This document shows positions 24,745 through 36,939 of a DNA stretch of 64,000 nucleotides, piece by piece (the first letter of the stretch is position 1; each line of letters begins with the position of its first letter). A model generated the notes under the pieces. That model saw nothing but the letters and a program-made list of their open reading frames with translations. It was not told where the DNA came from and did not search any database. Source of the DNA: Coptis chinensis (Eukaryota; Streptophyta; Magnoliopsida; Ranunculales; Ranunculaceae); the NCBI GenBank assembly GCA_015680905.1, contig CM027378.1, positions 43,807,001-43,871,000 on the forward strand. Reading direction: 5' to 3'. A program made the translations under genes and the position numbers.

Positions 24745-25281
24745 GGAAGAGGAGAAAGAACTCTTGCGTGCTGGTAGTTGAATGCCTATAAAGACGAAGG
24801 CTAAATCGATTCCCATCATCTATTATGTCAACTAGTGGTCTAGCAAACCTGTAGGACACCTAAAGACAATAAATCAAATGAATTAAAGAAAATGCTATAG
24901 AGAAAAGTTCATAAGAATATTGAACAAAAATGCAAACCTTCAAGACCCGGTGAAGAAGACAAAGATCTGCAAATTCACTTGTCTCTTTTAAAAATTTCTC
25001 AAACACGGACGTTCAAACAACGTGACATGATTCACCTTAGGCTTTCCGTCATACTCCTTCAATTATATATAAATAATCTTTTAAGTGGGATTTCATTCTG
25101 AAAACAAGTTATTAACAAGTAAACCCGGGATCGAAAGTACAAAAGGCAAACCTTGTTTGAAGATACGCATTCAAACTCAAACCAACTAAGTCCTACCTCT
25201 GTAGCTTGACTGCGAAGAATGGCCGGGCAAGCTAGATGTCTCGTAAGCACATACTAGAGTCTCGTCTAAGTCCAGAACGAG
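24745..25281 (-). pseudogene. Captured HAD phosphatase (SCP/FCP1-like) gene fragment (three exons)
   Basis: Exon 25281-25152 follows acceptor CCCTGCAG and reads LVLDLDETLVCAYETSSLP, containing the DxDxT catalytic motif of CTD-phosphatase-like HAD enzymes. A one-base shift leads to LRSQATEVGLSWFEFECVSS. Exon 25056-24938 reads EYDGKPKVNHVTLFERPC, one stop, then FVFFTGS. Exon from 24848 reads FARPLVDIIDDGNRFSLRLY then RHSTTSTQ. The order and exon joins follow plant small CTD phosphatase-like proteins. The domain is cut before the downstream catalytic Lys and Asp motifs, so no activity is expected. Confidence 0.88.
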
Positions 25282-25559
25282 CTGCAGGGCAAGGAACACT
25301 CATAAGTATCTATACACTTAAAAAATTGGGTAGCTGTGAAGAACAAGGTGAACAAAAAAAATGTATTTGCACTCAATAATGTCTAAGGTGCATGAGCTCA
25401 TTTAGACAGAGACAAAAACTACATGCCATACAGTAAAAACAAGTCCTGAGCAATTTAAACAAGATCATACATTATGTAAGAAGCCTTTTGTCGAAACACA
25501 CAAAACACTAGCGAAAGAGAGAGAGAGAGAGTAGTTTCATGAAAAATATATTCTCATTA

Positions 25560-25790
25560 ATCAACATTCACAGTCATCACATCTCTCTAGATCGATCTAA
25601 AATATGGCGTTGGCATTCGATGAATACGGTTGTCCATTTATTATAGTAATAAATCAAGAACAGAAGACTAGATTGCGAGGAATCGATGCTCAGAAATCAC
25701 ACATCTCTGCTGGTAAAGCTGTTGCTAGGATTCTACGTACTTCTCTTGGTCCTAAAGGCATGGATAAAAAACGCTTCAAGAGAAGGAATG
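25560..25790 (+). pseudogene. Captured CCT epsilon (TCP-1 subunit 5) first exon with start codon
   Basis: ATG 25604 opens [15 protein letters not shown], then [20 protein letters not shown] and [15 protein letters not shown]. This is the start of the epsilon subunit of the cytosolic chaperonin TRiC/CCT. Homology stops after GMDK at about 25770; the frame runs on with unrelated residues to 25894. The preceding 45-60 bases (GA-rich tract, then CATCACATCTCTCTAG) look like its 5' leader. It is the only captured fragment on the plus strand and keeps a natural start codon, so it could give a short truncated peptide if transcribed. Confidence 0.9.
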
Positions 25791-25894
25791 TCATGCAACT
25801 AAAAGTTTCATACTTTACGCCTAAAACTGTAAGTCTACAAGATAAACCTGTAAAAGTTTTACAGTGTCATGCAATTAAAATTGAAACAAATTAG

Positions 25895-26576
25895 AACTTC
25901 AGTTCAAAAAAAAAGAAAAAAAGAGAAGGAATGTCACCTGCTAGCATTGTACAGAGAGACAGTAACACAGCCACTACCCTTTAATGCCTACACTCAAGTT
26001 CATCAAATACATCTTAGATATAGCAATTAAAAGTCGATATGTTGAATAAAAACCAATAAAATCAGACAAGGCATGTTTACCTTTGCAAAGTGACCAACAC
26101 CGAAAGCTTTCTTGAAATGGATCGCTAGCCCAACATATTGTATACACGTCTACCTTTGTACAGAAAGAGACTTCCAAGAGACCCTCTTCTTCCTCCTCCT
26201 TTATTCGGGCTGGGAACCGGTAATGCAAAGACTTTCACAAATTTGCATTGGCGGAGTTAAAAAGGGGTTAGAATACTCACAAACCTGCAAAACAAACAAG
26301 CATATATATAATACATTCAACAATAGGAAAGCTTACACATATATATCCAAAATAGTTCAGCAAGTTACAACTATAACCTTTATACAATATGCCCAAAAAG
26401 ATTACCAAATTACAAGAACATTAACCATACTTAATGCTTCTGTGAGCACATATGTCCAAAAATATTACAAAATTACAACTAGAACATTAACCATACTTAC
26501 TGTTTTTGTCAGCCCATATGTCCAAAAAAATTTGCTAAACAATATGTCCACAAAGATTAGCACTAATCAACCATTC
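25895..26576. other. CACTA interior between gene fragments and ORF2, no gene
   Basis: Low-complexity, diverged repeats of ACATATGTCCAAAAA-type sequence between about 26380 and 26560. The long plus-strand frame at 26112-26675 is made of these repeats and runs antisense into ORF2, so I do not call it. Confidence 0.5.
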
Positions 26577-28334
26577 TTAATCATATTTCAACCGTCCATC
26601 AGCCCAAATCAACCACCCACCAGCAACGAAACCATGAAGGGTTTTATTTCCATACTGGGGATCATCATAGACTAACGCATCACCCATAAGCACTTCATCA
26701 ATATTAATCTTTTTCTCACCTCTAAGCACTTTTCTGCCATGACAAATATCTTTGAGAATAGGATCGGTCACCACAAACCCCTTGGCTACTTCATTACCTT
26801 CTCTGTCCAATAAGGTAACTCTAGGCTTGTCAGACAATCCTACATGAGCACTTGTTGCCTTAAACGGAGAAGCCAAGTTTTGATGAGAACTTGGAGATAG
26901 ATGATAAGGTGACTTTGAACCATTAGGTGCATTCATCGCAGACTGTGGGGGGACAATTCCCGGTGCAATGTGAGTCTGTGATAATAGAAAACACATGTAT
27001 AAGGCAAAATACAAGTTATAGGTATGCCTAATTATAGAAATTACAAACTCACCATCAACAAGTTAGTTAAATTGGCTAGGGAAGCTTTAACCTCAGCCAA
27101 CTCTTTCTCGACGCTGGGACTAGCACTAGCAGATGACGCCAATGCTTTGTCAAGTAAGTATTCACCAACCGCAGCATGTTCAACTTGTTTCGGTGAGATT
27201 TGAGAGCCAACAACACGAGTACGCCCTTTATTGTCCTTCCCAAAGATTTCAACTAATACATCACCTTCAAGGTCTATGATCTCGTCAATATCATTCTCTC
27301 CCCTACTGCTTGCTTCAGTAGCTCTCCTTTCTTTAACAGCCTTCACTTGTTCCTGAAACAACAAGCACAACCAAATAAAGACACTCATGTATATATACAT
27401 TTTGGGAGTAAAGATCCACCAAGCGATACATGATTAAATCCAAGAATTTTTACTATGGTCCTCAACACATTTAAATGTAACAAGTATAAATACTTACATA
27501 TGCTACACGAGCACTCTCCAAAATAGATCCATCACGACGCTCGTGACCTGTTAGCCAATCGTCCTCTCTATGGACTTTGACATTAGGATTCTTTTGTTTC
27601 TACACAAAAGAATATCAAATGTTACTACAGACCACTTCCAATAATAAAGATATTGAGATAGGACGGTACCTTCTTGTAACGCATTTGGGCATATTTTTGT
27701 CGCCCAAAAGTATGACCAATGGTGTTATTTTTCCTATTTGCTGCATTTATTGCATTCCTTTGTACGACTTCAGGTCTAAATTCATGGGTCACAAACTCGG
27801 CCCAAAATGTTAGATTCATACCATCAGGACATGCGGCAATAGTAGCTTCCTTGCTTAAGGCTTTCTTTATGATATGTTTTCGGTAGTTGCATTTTGCAAT
27901 CCTGAATTTACAGGAAAACTCCCTCTGAAGATTTTTATAAGCCAAAGCTATGGGCACATCATATTCAAACTCACCCTATCAAGAATTATAAAGGTTAGAA
28001 ATTCATTTTTGGTAAAGTTTAAATGATAACATTATCAACAAGAATAGAATGTTACCGCCAAAGCGTCCCACACTGCATCCTTAAAGGTTTGTTTCACAAG
28101 CCTCCAATCCTTGTAATTCAAAGGGATGGTTACTCGAATAAAATGCCCCAAGTGGGTTGCCCATTTCGCCCCATAAGGACCAACATCAGTGCCCTTACTA
28201 GACACCAAGACAAGCATCTTAGCCTTAACTAATGAAGGTGCACCAGATGATTCAGATGTTACCAGGGGTGTTGCTTGACCTGATGGGGGTGGCTGCAAGG
28301 CACTAGGGCCTGAAGATTGACCACTTGATGCCAT
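26577..28334 (-). CDS. CACTA ORF2, intact five-exon En/Spm accessory protein
   Basis: Predicted exons on the minus strand: 28334-28056, 27975-27670, 27599-27498, 27352-27053, 26975-26577. All introns are GT-AG and phase 0, and the joined frame is 461 codons without a stop. Starts MASSGQSSGPSALQPPPSG. Exon 1 has GPYGAKWATHLGHFIRVTIP; exon 2 REFSCKFRIAKCNYRKHIIK and RNAINAANRKNNTIGHT; exon 4 an acidic block (DIDEIIDLEGDVLVEIFGKD) and a leucine-rich heptad-like end (VEKELAEVKASLANLTNLLM); exon 5 GFVVTDPILKDI and FVAGGWLIWADGRLKYD. Resembles plant Ptta/En/Spm-type proteins (Transposase_24) that accompany TNP2; by analogy with TNPA it may bind the subterminal repeats. Confidence 0.85.
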
Positions 28335-28572
28335 TAAACTATCCTGCAAATAGTGACAACTGAATGCATATAGTAGGTACTGCATATGTTAATCTTTAAG
28401 TGAAATGACTACACTTCAAAACGTAAAACAAATCGCATTCAACTTTGAGGCACAACCATCAAATTACAGTGTACAATTATCAAACTTGCAGCACAAAATC
28501 ATATAATTCACGCAATATAAAACTAAACACAAATAGATGCATTCATAGCAAAAAGTTATATTAGACATTAAG

Positions 28573-31500
28573 TTAACGTCGTCTTTCTAGCAAGGGTTTT
28601 AAATTGGGTTGGTCTCTAAGAGTAGATTGGAAGTCAGTTGGTACATCTAGCTCATCCACTCGACAAGTCAATCGCCTTGGAGAATGTATAACCATCGACC
28701 AATCAGGATGTTTCAAATCTTGTGAATAAAACACTTGATATGCCTCTCGAGCAAGAATAGTTGGCTCATCCAAAAAGTTACTTGAACTTTTCAGTTTGTT
28801 GAGGTTGACCACCACCAAGCCCGAGTCTGGACAGATTTTACAGCCATTAGTCTTGTCCTCCACCCTCACCCAATCGCAATAAAAGACCACCTCTTGAAAG
28901 TCGATATAGTCTACCTCAATTATCTGTTTAATGACCCCGTACCACATCGTTGTCTCATCAATATGATTCTTATCTTTCCTACTTGCAGTAAAAGAAGTAA
29001 CTGCCCTCATAAAAACACCACTGTCTTGGGTGGTAACAGTATCATCATGAGACTTAGGAGAGAAAACAAAGCCATTGACGCGGTACTTCTTGTATGTCTT
29101 AGCTTTAGTTGGCCCTTTGACTAAATGCCATAACATAGAATTCGTGGCATCGTCCTCTAACAACTATAACAGTATACAAGAAAACAATTTAAAAACATCA
29201 CTAGTAAGTGAACTATCATAGTATTTCTAAATTATATTATTTTTGTAAGAATTAATACCTTTTTATATAACCAATCAATGAAATTTGTTTGTATCTCTAC
29301 CTCTGTTTTTTGCAATCCCTTTTCCTTTAGCACGTGAACCAGATTGCAACGAGTCACAATACTCACTGCATTTTATTCATTCAAGCTTTAATATAAGTAT
29401 ATCTACATAATAACACAACATGTTCCATGCCTACATAGTCAAGAATTCAGACCTGTAAAATGTATCGCGTTCTTCGACGTCAAGTAGAAAAAGCACCCAT
29501 CGACGTATCTGTACAAATTGATGAGGGGATAATGACACATCCTTACCATCTAGCATAGGCCCTTCATCACTATACTCGCCATTTTCATCTAAAAAGACTT
29601 CTTGACTGTATTAGTGATTATCGGCTCGTGGATTGGACATGTACTCCATGGCATACCTAACGGATTCAGCAACAAGATAGGATTTTGCAATAGAGCCTTC
29701 AACATATTGTTTGTTGCTAGGAATGTCTTTACACTCTTTCATCGACCTAATGGAATGATATATTCCAAACTTGCATATGTAAATTTTAAGTTCAAATACA
29801 CGTCAAATAAAGTCAAAGACAATTGAAATAAAAATGATTTACCATTCGAATGGATACATCCACCGATCTTGGGTAGGTCCACAAAACAACGCCTCATCTG
29901 CTAGATGCACCATAAGGTGGATGCTTATATCAAAAAAGGATGGTGGAAAGTGTTTCTCTAACACACACAATGCCTCGACAACCATGTACTTAGCTTCTTG
30001 AATATCTTTTCTGATCAAGACCTTCGAACAGAGTAAATTAAAGAATAAGCTTATCTGGTATATAGTTTTCTTTAAATCGCAGTGTTTTGGGAAGGCATGT
30101 TGAAGCAATACAGGTAACAAGTACTCTATGATGACATGATAGTCATGTGACTTCATTGTTAGCAAACCAGGTGGATTAAGACTAACAATGTTGCTCAAGT
30201 TAGAAGAAAAACCCGAAGGGAGCTTTAAGTACTTCAAAGTTTTTAAGAAATTCATTTTCTCACTCTTATCCAAAACAAAAGAAGCATGTGGCTTAACTGT
30301 TTTTCCGGTGTTCAAATCAGTTTGCATCCATCGCCTAATCGCGGTGTATGCCGAGAAGCTTCATATCCTCCCGTGCATTTACAGTATCTTTTGTTTTACT
30401 CAAGCAAAGGATCGTGTTTAGTAAATGTTCAACAACATTCTTCTCGGTATGCATCACATCAATAACATGGCGGACTTCGTGGTCTATCCAGTACCCCATA
30501 CCAAAAAAGATAAACTTCTTATACCATGCCGCAGTAACTTCACCACCATCACCAACATCATCGACATTCACATCAGCTCTTTTTCTCTTGCCATCACTGT
30601 CTTTCCAAGTTACAAAGTTGATATGATCTAAATGTTGTAGAAGTTTTTCCCCTTTTAGTGGTTCTGGAGGAAGATTATCTTCTACTGTCTTGAGCCCCAA
30701 GTACTTCCCATCTCTAAATGGGTGATCACTTCTAAGAAACTACCGATAGTTAGTATAAACAATTTTCTTGCTGACAGGTAGATGAAGAGATGGAGTGTTG
30801 TCACCACATCGTAGACAAGCTTTGTATCCATGGGTTACACAACCGGATAAGTTCCCAAAAGTAGGGAAGTCGTGAATCCCCCACATCAACATAGCTCTCA
30901 GTGTGAAATGTTCCTTTTTATACATGTCATAAGCGGGCACTCCATGATCCCACAACTGCTTCAACTTATCATACAGTGGCTCGAGAAAAACATCAATGTC
31001 TTGACTCGGTGCCTTTGGCCCAGGAATTAACAGAGACAACATTTGGAATTCTGCTTTCATACATAATGATGGTGGGAGATTATAAGGCACCGTGATAATA
31101 GGCCAACAACTATAACCAGTAGATTGAACTCCACGTGGATTAAATCTATCCGTTGCAATAGCAAGCCAAACATTGCGCTCCTCATCTGCAAACTCTTTAT
31201 AATTCTCTTTACATACTTTCCATTGCCCAGAATCAGCTGGATGCCTCATATAATCCCACGAAGATTCTGATCTAGCATGCCAAGTCATGTCACGTGCTAT
31301 CCATGGTATTGTATACAACCTCTGGAGTCTCAGAATGAGAGGAAAGTGTCTCAACACTTTGTTAGGCTCTTTTGAAACCTTCCCTCCTTTGCCCGCTATG
31401 ACTTTATATCTAGGTTTTTTACAATGACGACACTACTCCAATTCTTCATCAAGTTTCCAGTATAACATACAATTATTTTCGAACACATGAATGCACTTGG

Positions 31501-32139
31501 CCTTCATCCTTAAGTCTTTCAACATTTGCTTCATTACAGGATACTTCACTGGCAATGTGTTTTCTTTGGTAACCATCTCCTCAACACGGACAACAATGCT
31601 GTCACACTATTTTCAGACCACCCAAACTGTTTTTTAAGATTATGAAGTTCAACAACTGCTGAAAGTGTCGTCTTGGGTCCCTCATAAGAAGGGTACAATT
31701 TTTCTATCGCTTCTCTTTTGTAGTCAAGATACCTTTTACCCAAGTCTGGTTTAGGAACAAATGGTGGTTCAATATCTCCTGTTTCAATACCATGGCCCAT
31801 ATAAGCATCAACAAAGTTCTCTATTCCAAGCCCATCTTCCTCGATGTTTTTTTCTTCCATGTTTCCCACCATCGGATGCTCCATCGAAGTCTGTGAGTGT
31901 CTTTCACCATGTAAAACCCATACACGGTATGAGATATCTATACCGTTTAGGTTCAAATGATCTTCGACCACATCATATTCTAGTCGGAACCAATTCCTAC
32001 AGTTTTTACATGGGCAAAGACAAGCAGACCCACCCAACTTTGTTTTGGCAAATGAAACAAAATCCCTAGCCCCATCTTCATAAAGTGTGGACCTCTTGTC
32101 TTTTTCGTCCATCCAAGCTTTCTGAATTTTCTCACTCAT
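28573..32139 (-). pseudogene. CACTA TNP2-type transposase gene, decayed
   Basis: The enzyme that would cut and join the CACTA ends. ATG 32139 (MSEKIQKAWMDE) begins the transposase-associated domain with CLCPCKNC. A one-base frameshift lies near 31570, and a TAG near 31427 interrupts LEEL. The TNP2 core at 31357-30335 keeps YSCWPIITVPYNLPPSLC, HGYKACLRC and IDVMHTEKNVVEHLL, with TAG at 30740-30742; LATDGFNP reads IATDRFNP. A frameshift near 30340 precedes the DUF4218-like part (MKSHDYHVIIEYLLP; DRWMYPFE). An intron at 29833 leads to a further exon (YVEGSIAKSYL) with a stop, then the DUF4216-like segment 29163-28573 (YRVNGFVFSPKS; TTMWYGVIKQIIEVDY). At least five lesions, so no active transposase is expected. 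Confidence 0.92.
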
Positions 32140-32169
32140 TCTACAATAAAACAAAACACTTTCTAACAT

Positions 32170-35100
32170 GTTTATAGTTAAGAAATTTAAGACAAAATAA
32201 GCAAATAAGTTCCAATCATCCGACTATCAAACAGACACAAGTGTTTTCATATGAAGAACACTACTAAGATAACCTTGATGTTCTCAAACAATCTCGAACT
32301 CAACAACTCAAGTTCCAATTATCTAGATTAGTCCACGAAATGGCACATTTAGTCATACTAGTCAATGACCTGATTATACGATACCTATAATTTATGTCAT
32401 ATCATTGAAGAATAATTGGCAAAAAAAAATAATAATAAAAAGATCAAGCAATATGTTCTTAACATTCCCTATCCTATGCAAAGAAAACACATTGATACAA
32501 CATATATAACCCAAAAGTGAAAGGCCATATAAAAAGTAAAGATTTGAGTAAAAAAATTATTTTGGCTAAGTAGCACTCTTTTTGCTTCAAGCAAGCACAT
32601 CCCATACTAACAATAATAACAACAATTATATATCAATCCAAAATATATAAATATAAAATAAAAAGAACACAATCAATAATATATCTTACGTAAAGATCTA
32701 CTGTAAATTAAAACATGTCACCATTGTGTATTAGTTGGTTATAACAAATTGGGAAAGCTAAGATATATGTGTTGGTGTTGACTGCCTTCTCATTCTAAAG
32801 ATAACATAATGGCATGTTAAAAGAGAAGGGAAAAAAGGTACAACCAGATAGGCTACATGCTTATACACAGTAAAAAAACCTCTAACGTAGACAAAGACAA
32901 TCCTGTGATGCTAACGCCACATTATGTGTCTACCCACGGTTCTACCAAATAAGATTATTCTTGCCACCAACAATCCATATATCAAAGAAGAAGACGAAAA
33001 AATAAAACAAAACTAGGTAGCAAAAAAATTTGGCTATAAGTCTCATATATAGAACGTAACATCGACTAAAAAGTCAGTGACCTTAAGTAGTTGGGAAGAG
33101 GATACACTTCAAACACTTTTTATACAAATTCTTGTTCACAAGTCATTGATACAGAATGGAAAGTTCTGGTCGATGATCAAAGTATCGGCTTGTGTCATAG
33201 AGAATCAAAATTGACCTTTCATTGTGCATATGGTATCACTGTATCAGCCTTTTCATGGTCATTGAGGCTTATTAGGCGGCCTTGGCCTTTAAGAATTCAG
33301 AGCAGACATTTTCAAACCAATTAAGCTACTCCTAATTATATGAAAATACAAGATTTAAGATGTAAAGGATCCAATTATATGCAAATGTACAAATAACACT
33401 TAAACACTCATCACTACTAAAAAAAAATGGTTTTTATCTTGGTTCCAAATTTTGCTTTATCTCCGTTGTACTCAAAACCGAGATGATACCTCACCTGATA
33501 GGTTTTTAAACCTGTTTTTGCCAAAACCAACTAACATACTACCATGGTTGACTCTTGATCGAGATGAAAAGTATTTTGTTATATCGGTTCATCAGTAACG
33601 CATATAATATAAATTTCGGTTATCTCAGGTACATCATCAATTGAGATAATTAATCTTTCGAATATCTCGGAACAGACATATATAATAGGCAGGAGCGAGA
33701 AAATAGAAAACATGATCTAACTAACTGTCCATTAAGTCATGGTCTCAATCTTCAAACTCAAATATCCCATGATTAATTAAGTAAAAAAAGAATTTCATCC
33801 TCTTCAATCGTTGTTCTCGAAAAAAGTCTAATCTCCACTCATTGTTCTCTAGCTTCTTCAGCTTAATACTAGCGAAGTAGCAAGCCTTAAATACGGTTGG
33901 AAACTTGAAATCAACAGTTTCCCCAATCCCTAGTAAGCTTTCCTTCCCAACTTTTCCTGTCGATGTCTAATGACATTTTTATTTGTAAGCATCTTCAGTT
34001 TTTTATTAACAGTGATCAGAGCATTTTCTGAACATGAGATGCAGCCATAGACTTGTTTATTTATTTGTTTTCTCTTTTTTACTTCTCGCCATTGTGTGGT
34101 AAGCACAACAAAGGTTCGGCTGAAGGAAAAATGGATCTGATTTTGAAAAGTTGTATTAACTGGATCGACTTGATGGGTTCGTGGAGGTTGGCTTCAAACG
34201 GTTTCAAAGCTTGATCTTGGTTTAAATGAATGGGAAGTGCAGACCAGTTGAAAAGGGAAAGGGTCTGATCCATTTAAATAGTATATCTGTATGTCTAGCT
34301 ACTGTTCAACCAAAATGTTGATACACATTACGAATGATGAAAGCATTGGCTATCTTCAAGCTCGCGTCTGTTCAAGTTAGCTGAGCTTTCCTACATGAAA
34401 TTTGTACTTCAAATTTTAAGGGCACTTTCCAAAATGTTGATAAGGTCTGAAATCTAAATGATAACACGTTTTGTCTACCTTCAAACTGGTATCTGTTGAA
34501 GACACCTGGGTTTCCTACATGAAAGAGCTTTGGTTGTTGTTTTGTTTTTGGAACGGAACGATTTCACATCATTTTGAAGTCTGCAATACAAGATTCAAGG
34601 TGTGGGAGCTAGACTAGGCTAAAATCACTACTTGTTTTTTTAAGCTTTTGTCAAACAGAAAACTTGTGTCGTAACCATTTATTTGTTCACGAGACTTTCA
34701 TTGTGACATGGACGTGGGCTATACGTTTAGGCACATGATACAGATTTCGCTCAACAAAACTACTGCTTCAACAAAAATGGTGATACTTATTATACTGTTA
34801 TCGTAAGACTCACTTTCTTTTATTTATTTCTCATCATGTAGCTTCAATTCACCATATTAAGTTCCTTTAAACTATTTTAGAAGTAATTACTGAATGTTTC
34901 AAGGTAATTATTTGTCATTCCTTAAGTAAATTTTTTGCTGACTGTTTTGAAATTTATATACATATTCTTCCCTGCTGCATTTTGACAATTTTGAGCACCC
35001 ATCCTTATAGAAGCATTTGATTCCTCTCTGGCCGGCAGATTTATTAATCAAAGTTTCATTGATAGGGCATTGAATCGGGAAACAATAATCGTAATATAAT

Positions 35101-36765
35101 AAACAATAGGGCCACTCAACCTGGCCCTGGACCCAATCTAGCTTCTCCTACTACCTATGCGACCAACACTGACCCTATGATATCTGAAATGGATATCAAG
35201 CCGGAGAGGAAGGGCCAATTCTCACTTCTTATAATCGCTCCTCTCCTTCTGGTTCCAGATGGACAGCGAGATCAGTGCCTAGGCATCAGGGAAAAGATAG
35301 GTAATGGGACCCGGCAAGAATGGCCATAATAGGATGGAATTCCCAAATAAACAATGTGGACCGAGACTACACTAAGGCACAAGGAAGAGAAAGTTAATGA
35401 GCAAGGAACGAAGCTGGTTCCCTAATAGCCTTTCCACTTCTTTCAACGTTTTGATACAATGAAGCTTTGAATTTTCATGGGCTAAAACCATAAAAAAAAT
35501 GTGGTACCCTCACCCTTTCTTTCACTAATCTAGATAGTATATGATTAAAGTTTCCAATGAGTATTTGGGTATATATATATACACAATATTGGTTGTGATG
35601 AGGGATTTTTATATTTCTCTTTAGTACTTGTTTATGAGTGTAAGCTAGGATGTTGATTTCTTATTGACAGAGAAGGGTGTATCTGAAGCACATCTTGCGC
35701 TAAAGCATTTTCTTATATATGCATATCCCATTCTTAATGCTTCATATGTTACCACTACTTTCTGGAGTCTCAAGTAATGTAGATTGATAATGCTATATAC
35801 TATTTTCTTCTGTGAATCTGCGTGCATTTGAGGTGTATCAATATGGAGCTCATGTGCACTAAATTAATTAGTATATTAAGAATGCCTTGGTATGTTGATA
35901 TGGAGCAACCTAGCTGCTTATGGCGTTTGTTTGTTTATGGTCCTTTCTTTGATTCTCAAGTGTTGGCAGACACTTGGGAAACACCACATGACCATTTTTT
36001 AAGACCAAGCAGGGAAGGCAAGGTCTTTTAGTTTATGAGTTCTGTTGTGACCTAGGCACGTTTTTTGTTATGAGAATAATTTTGAAAGGCTGACGCAACC
36101 ACATTTAATTTATAGATTTCATGTTCTTTCTCTTTTCTTTTATTCCAGTACATTGTGGAATTTGGAATGATTTCTTTCCAAATTTGAGAAGCTCATCATA
36201 AAATTCTATTTTCCCTCTCCTTGGTCATTTCAAGATGAATATTCTGGAGAATCTATTAGCTTTCTAAAACAAGACAAAATATCTAAACTTCGATCTAACA
36301 CTAAGTAAATCAAGTCACAACACATAAGCAAGAACACCACTTTTTTAAAAACAATTGATGAGTAAATTTTCCTTGAGCAGATCGAATGACAAAAGCAATG
36401 ACAACTTGTTTAATCTCTAAGATACACTGAGAACATAAATAAAATTTTAATCAGAACCCCAAATCAATTATTGAAAGGGGAGGATAGAAGAGAGAGGAAG
36501 AGAGGACGACTTACCTGAATCGAAACCTTGGCCGGCACGGCAATACCACTCCAATGTTTTCTCTTTTTTTTTCCTATTGTTTTCCTTTTCATTCACATGT
36601 TATTGATTTCTCCTTTTTAGGGCATCGAGATTTAGATGAGCGGCTAGAGCAAAAAAAATCCAGCTTAAGTTTTCGTTATTTCCCGCTTAAGTTTTCGTTA
36701 TATTTTTTGGGCCAAGTTTATTTTTGTTTTTGACAGTTTAATTATTTTCCCTTTTTGTTTATCTT
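32170..36765. other. CACTA 5' interior, no gene recognised
   Basis: Upstream of the transposase gene. Mostly AT-rich. A GC-richer stretch near 35080-35420 reads TQPGPGPNLASPTTYATNTD and, in another frame, YNRSSPSGSRWTARSVPRHQ; it may be a captured exon but I cannot name it. The frames at 33091-33324 and 35822-36031 have no support. A short direct repeat CTTAAGTTTTCGTTAT occurs twice near 36665-36700. Confidence 0.4.
33412..33690 (+). mobile_element. Possible left end of a second CACTA family, nested
   Basis: Starts CACTACTAAAAAAAAATGG and is followed by repeated CGAGAT/ATCTCGG motifs in both orientations (ACCGAGATG, TCGAGATGA, TATATCGGTT, TTATCTCAGG, TATCTCGGAAC). This is the style of a CACTA subterminal region but a different motif from the host element. 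No matching right end was found before 36936, so it is a truncated copy or a chance match. Confidence 0.4.
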
Positions 36766-36936
36766 TAGTAACGTATACAGAAGCGTTAGAAAATATACAA
36801 GAAACGTTACATAGTATTTACCAACGGATACTTGTATTACTAACGGTTAATAAATGTTGGTCCATTAACTAACGGATGTATATGTGTTGGTAATGAAAAA
36901 TCCCAATGGTTGCAAAATAGCCCAAATGGTGTAGTG
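36766..36936. promoter_or_regulatory. CACTA right terminal inverted repeat and subterminal motifs
   Basis: AGTAACGTA, CCAACGGAT, CTAACGGTTA and CTAACGGATG repeat up to the terminal CCAAATGGTGTAGTG. TTA follows at 36937-36939. Because the genes read leftwards, this is the promoter end of the element. Confidence 0.83.
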
Positions 36937-36939
36937 TTA

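Larger units (their letters stand above)
20018..36936 (-). mobile_element. 16.9-kb CACTA (En/Spm) transposon carrying host gene fragments
   Basis: Ends are CACTACACCATATGG (20018) and CCAAATGGTGTAGTG (ends 36936), imperfect inverted repeats beginning with the diagnostic CACTA. Flanking TTA at 20015-20017 and 36937-36939 is the 3-bp duplication. The same target without insertion is readable in E1 at 18221-18246. Both ends hold repeated TAACGG/CCGTTA motifs. On the minus strand are a TNP2-type transposase gene (32139-28573, decayed) and a second gene (28334-26577, intact). The left third carries fragments of at least five host genes. Length 16,919 bp. Confidence 0.96.

Noticed and set aside
26112..26675. 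187-codon plus-strand frame
   Set aside because: Built from diverged ACATATGTCC-type repeats and antisense to the last exon of CACTA ORF2; no family motifs.
30188..30631. Overlapping plus-strand frames
   Set aside because: Antisense shadows of the TNP2 core, whose minus-strand motifs are unmistakable.
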